Shown here piece after piece: positions 32,105-33,863 of a stretch of 33,863 nt of DNA. The notes beneath the pieces are model-generated. The model saw only the letters and a program-made list of their open reading frames with translations. It was not told the DNA's origin and did not search any database. The stretch comes from Candidatus Benthicola azotiphorus (GTDB lineage Bacteria; Gemmatimonadota; Gemmatimonadetes; Palauibacterales; Palauibacteraceae), in NCBI GenBank assembly GCA_947581745.1, contig CANPVW010000258.1, positions 1 to 33,863 on the forward strand, in the 5' to 3' direction. The position numbers and the translations under genes are program-made. How positions within the stretch are numbered: position 1 is the stretch's first letter; each line of letters starts with the position of its first letter.

Positions 32105-33568
32105 ATGTCGAAGATGATGAAGAGGGGTTCGGGGGCTCTGCTCTGCCTGGCAGCCCTGCTGTCGCCGGGACGCGCGAACGGGCAGGACGAGCAGGCGCGG
32201 GCGGCGCTGGAGCTGGAGCGCCAGGCGCAGGTGCTGGCCTCGGCGATGTCGGCCCAGAGAGCGGCCGCGCAGTACCAGGTCGCCGCGATGCAGGACGTCA
32301 GCGCGCTGGCCTTTCGGGCGCAGGTGATGGCCGACACGATCTACCGCGCGGCCCGCAGGGCGCTCAACGAGTCCGAATACCGGCGGGCGATCGAGCTGTT
32401 CGAGCAGTCGCTCTCGCAGGAGCCCCAGTACTCCGCCGAGGCGCTGTACTACCAGGCGCTCGCCTACTACAGGATCGGTGGACGCAGCAACTACGATCGG
32501 GCGATGCAGAAGCTCCAGGAGCAGATGAGGCGCTATCCCGATGCGGCCTCGCGCGGTGACGCGGAGGAGTTGGCAGTCCGGATCGAAGGCGAACTGGCGC
32601 GACGGGGCGATTCGCAGGCGGCCGAGCGCCTGGCCCGCGAGGCGGACCGCCTGGACCGGGAGATCTCGCAGGAGGTCGACGTCGAGGCGCAGCGAGAAGC
32701 CGAGATCAAGGCGATGGCGCTCCAGGCCCTGATCCAGGCGGATCCGGACAGGGCGATTCCGTACCTCACGAAGGTCCTGAAGAACCGGACACCGGAGACC
32801 GCCGATCTCCGGGCCCAGGCGATCTTCATCCTCGGGCAGCACGAGTCCGACCAGACGCTGGACCTGATGCTGGACGTGGTGCGGAACGACCCGGATCCGG
32901 AGGTGAAGGCGCAGGCGGCCTTCTGGCTCACCCAGGTCGACGATCCGCGAGCGATCGACGCCACGATCTCGATTCTCGAGGACCCGAACATCGACGAGGA
33001 CTTGAAGGGGCAGGCGGTATTCGCGCTCGGACAGACCAACGATCCCCGGGCGGGGAAGATCCTGCGGGACTACGCCTCGCGCTCCGATGTCGATCCCGAG
33101 GTGCGGGGGATGGCGGTCCACGGACTCGCGCAGCACCCGTCGCCCGAGAACGCGGCGCTTTTGAAGCAGATGTTCCGGCAGATCGATGATCCGGAAGTGC
33201 GCGACCAGATCCTGTTCGCGCTCACGCAGATGCCCGAAGCGGTGGACGGCGACTGGCTGCTCGCGATCTTCAGCGATCCGAAGGAGGACGACGAAGTCCG
33301 CCAGATGGCGCTGTTCATGGCGGGGCAGACGGGCAACGTGGACGCGGGCGTGCTGAGTCAGATGTACGACAGTGCCGGCAACCGGGAGATGAAGGAGCAG
33401 ATCCTGTTCACGCTGACGCAGATCGACGGCGAGGCGGCGTTCGACAAGATGCTGCAGATCGCCCGCACCGAAGAGGACCCGGAGCTCCGTCAGAACGCCG
33501 TGTTCTGGATCGGTCAGTCCGGCGATCCACGGGCGCAGGAAGTGCTGCTCGAGATCCTGGAGCAGTAG
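32105..33568 (+). CDS. Secreted TPR/HEAT-repeat protein
   Basis: A 487-residue exported protein. A signal-like start (MMKRGSGALLCLAALLSPGR) is followed by a Gln/Ala-rich helical region (about 28-70), TPR-like helices (about 80-125, ARRALNESEYRRAIELFEQ) and a charged coiled segment. About seven HEAT or PBS-lyase-like repeats of 33-38 residues fill the second half. Their pattern is LRAQAIFILGQ, VKAQAAFWLTQ, LKGQAVFALGQ, VRGMAVHGLAQ, VRDQILFALTQ, VRQMALFMAGQ, MKEQILFTLTQ and LRQNAVFWIGQ. Such repeats form solenoids that bind proteins. The ATG at 32105 has AGAGGAGA eight bases upstream. It is probably in one operon with the sigma and anti-sigma genes. Confidence 0.85.
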   Translation: MSKMMKRGSGALLCLAALLSPGRANGQDEQARAALELERQAQVLASAMSAQRAAAQYQVAAMQDVSALAFRAQVMADTIYRAARRALNESEYRRAIELFEQSLSQEPQYSAEALYYQALAYYRIGGRSNYDRAMQKLQEQMRRYPDAASRGDAEELAVRIEGELARRGDSQAAERLAREADRLDREISQEVDVEAQREAEIKAMALQALIQADPDRAIPYLTKVLKNRTPETADLRAQAIFILGQHESDQTLDLMLDVVRNDPDPEVKAQAAFWLTQVDDPRAIDATISILEDPNIDEDLKGQAVFALGQTNDPRAGKILRDYASRSDVDPEVRGMAVHGLAQHPSPENAALLKQMFRQIDDPEVRDQILFALTQMPEAVDGDWLLAIFSDPKEDDEVRQMALFMAGQTGNVDAGVLSQMYDSAGNREMKEQILFTLTQIDGEAAFDKMLQIARTEEDPELRQNAVFWIGQSGDPRAQEVLLEILEQ

Positions 33569-33597
33569 CCACCGACCGCGGACGAGGTGAGGCGAGG

Positions 33598-33863
33598 ATG
33601 AGGCTGAGGACAGCAGGGCGGATGATGCGGGGTGGTGCGGGTCCGGTGGCGGCGCTCTTCTCGAGCGTCGCCGCCGTCTCCTTGCTGGCCACCGCCTCGC
33701 CGATCGGCGCGCAGGAAACAGGGAGCCTGGCCCGGCTGATCGCCGCGGCCCCGGACGGCACGGTGCGGTTCCACTACCCCGCGCGGGAAGGGATCTGCGG
33801 TGACGGCCACGGGATCAACATCCACCGCGAGACGGACGACGTCGACGGCCGGCGGTGCGAGGA
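33598..33863 (+). CDS. Secreted protein of unknown function, N-terminal part
   Basis: The first 88 residues of a gene cut by the window edge. A signal peptide (MMRGGAGPVAALFSSVAAVS, cleavage near IGAQ) is followed by SLARLIAAAPDGTVRFHYPA and a Cys-containing REGICGDGHGINIHR segment. I do not recognise a family. The ATG at 33598 has GAGGTGAGG upstream and lies 29 bp after the HEAT gene, so it is probably the last visible member of that operon and may also encode repeats further on. Confidence 0.7.
   Translation, partial: MRLRTAGRMMRGGAGPVAALFSSVAAVSLLATASPIGAQETGSLARLIAAAPDGTVRFHYPAREGICGDGHGINIHRETDDVDGRRCE

Overview
The window is a GC-rich bacterial chromosome segment with short intergenic gaps. 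Two serine/threonine kinases carry TolB-like and TPR regions, there are two ECF-type sigma factors, a HEAT-repeat protein locus and many small secreted proteins. Together these suggest Gemmatimonadota, with Acidobacteriota as the main alternative. This is inferred from gene style only, because no rRNA or other phylogenetic marker is present. No transposase, phage gene or CRISPR array was seen.

Layout. 1-184 is the 3' end of an M19 dipeptidase. 233-4526 (minus) is a tight five-gene sugar cassette: a GDP-mannose 3,5-epimerase-like enzyme, an RbsD/FucU mutarotase, a GHMP kinase, a tandem HxGH nucleotidyltransferase and a FucP-type permease. 4818-5252 is a VOC protein. 5275-7718 is a GMC dehydrogenase with its Tat-lipoprotein small subunit. 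7735-8250 is a secreted DinB-like protein, and 8349-10764 encodes cytochrome bd oxidase with a short Q-loop.

10957-13218 holds a radical SAM protein divergent from a UPF0251/DUF134 regulator, a NifX-like protein and a CGGC protein. A clear sigma70 promoter overlapped by two inverted repeats lies between the divergent genes. It is followed by a sigma factor with a cysteine-containing tail, a thioredoxin-VKOR fusion, a YbgC-like thioesterase and a mannose-1-phosphate guanylyltransferase-like protein.

17259-19499 is a kinase-TolB-TPR protein. 19500-20284 contains a possible frameshifted small membrane gene, tRNA-Arg(CCT) and an 18-bp copy of the tRNA 3' end, which may be an old integration scar. 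Then come Hsp20 and two convergent secreted proteins, each apparently made of two similar halves. 23020-27904 (minus) is an NAD-type formate dehydrogenase operon with a small membrane protein between its two enzyme genes. 28062-33863 has a membrane kinase, an ECF sigma factor, a candidate anti-sigma factor, a TPR/HEAT protein and the start of another secreted protein.

The genes point to an envelope-active, respiring organism: bd oxidase, formate oxidation to NADH, a periplasmic alcohol or sugar dehydrogenase, disulfide formation, and synthesis or salvage of unusual nucleotide sugars. The two least ordinary systems are the five-gene sugar cassette and the DUF134/NifX/CGGC/radical SAM locus with its palindromic operator.
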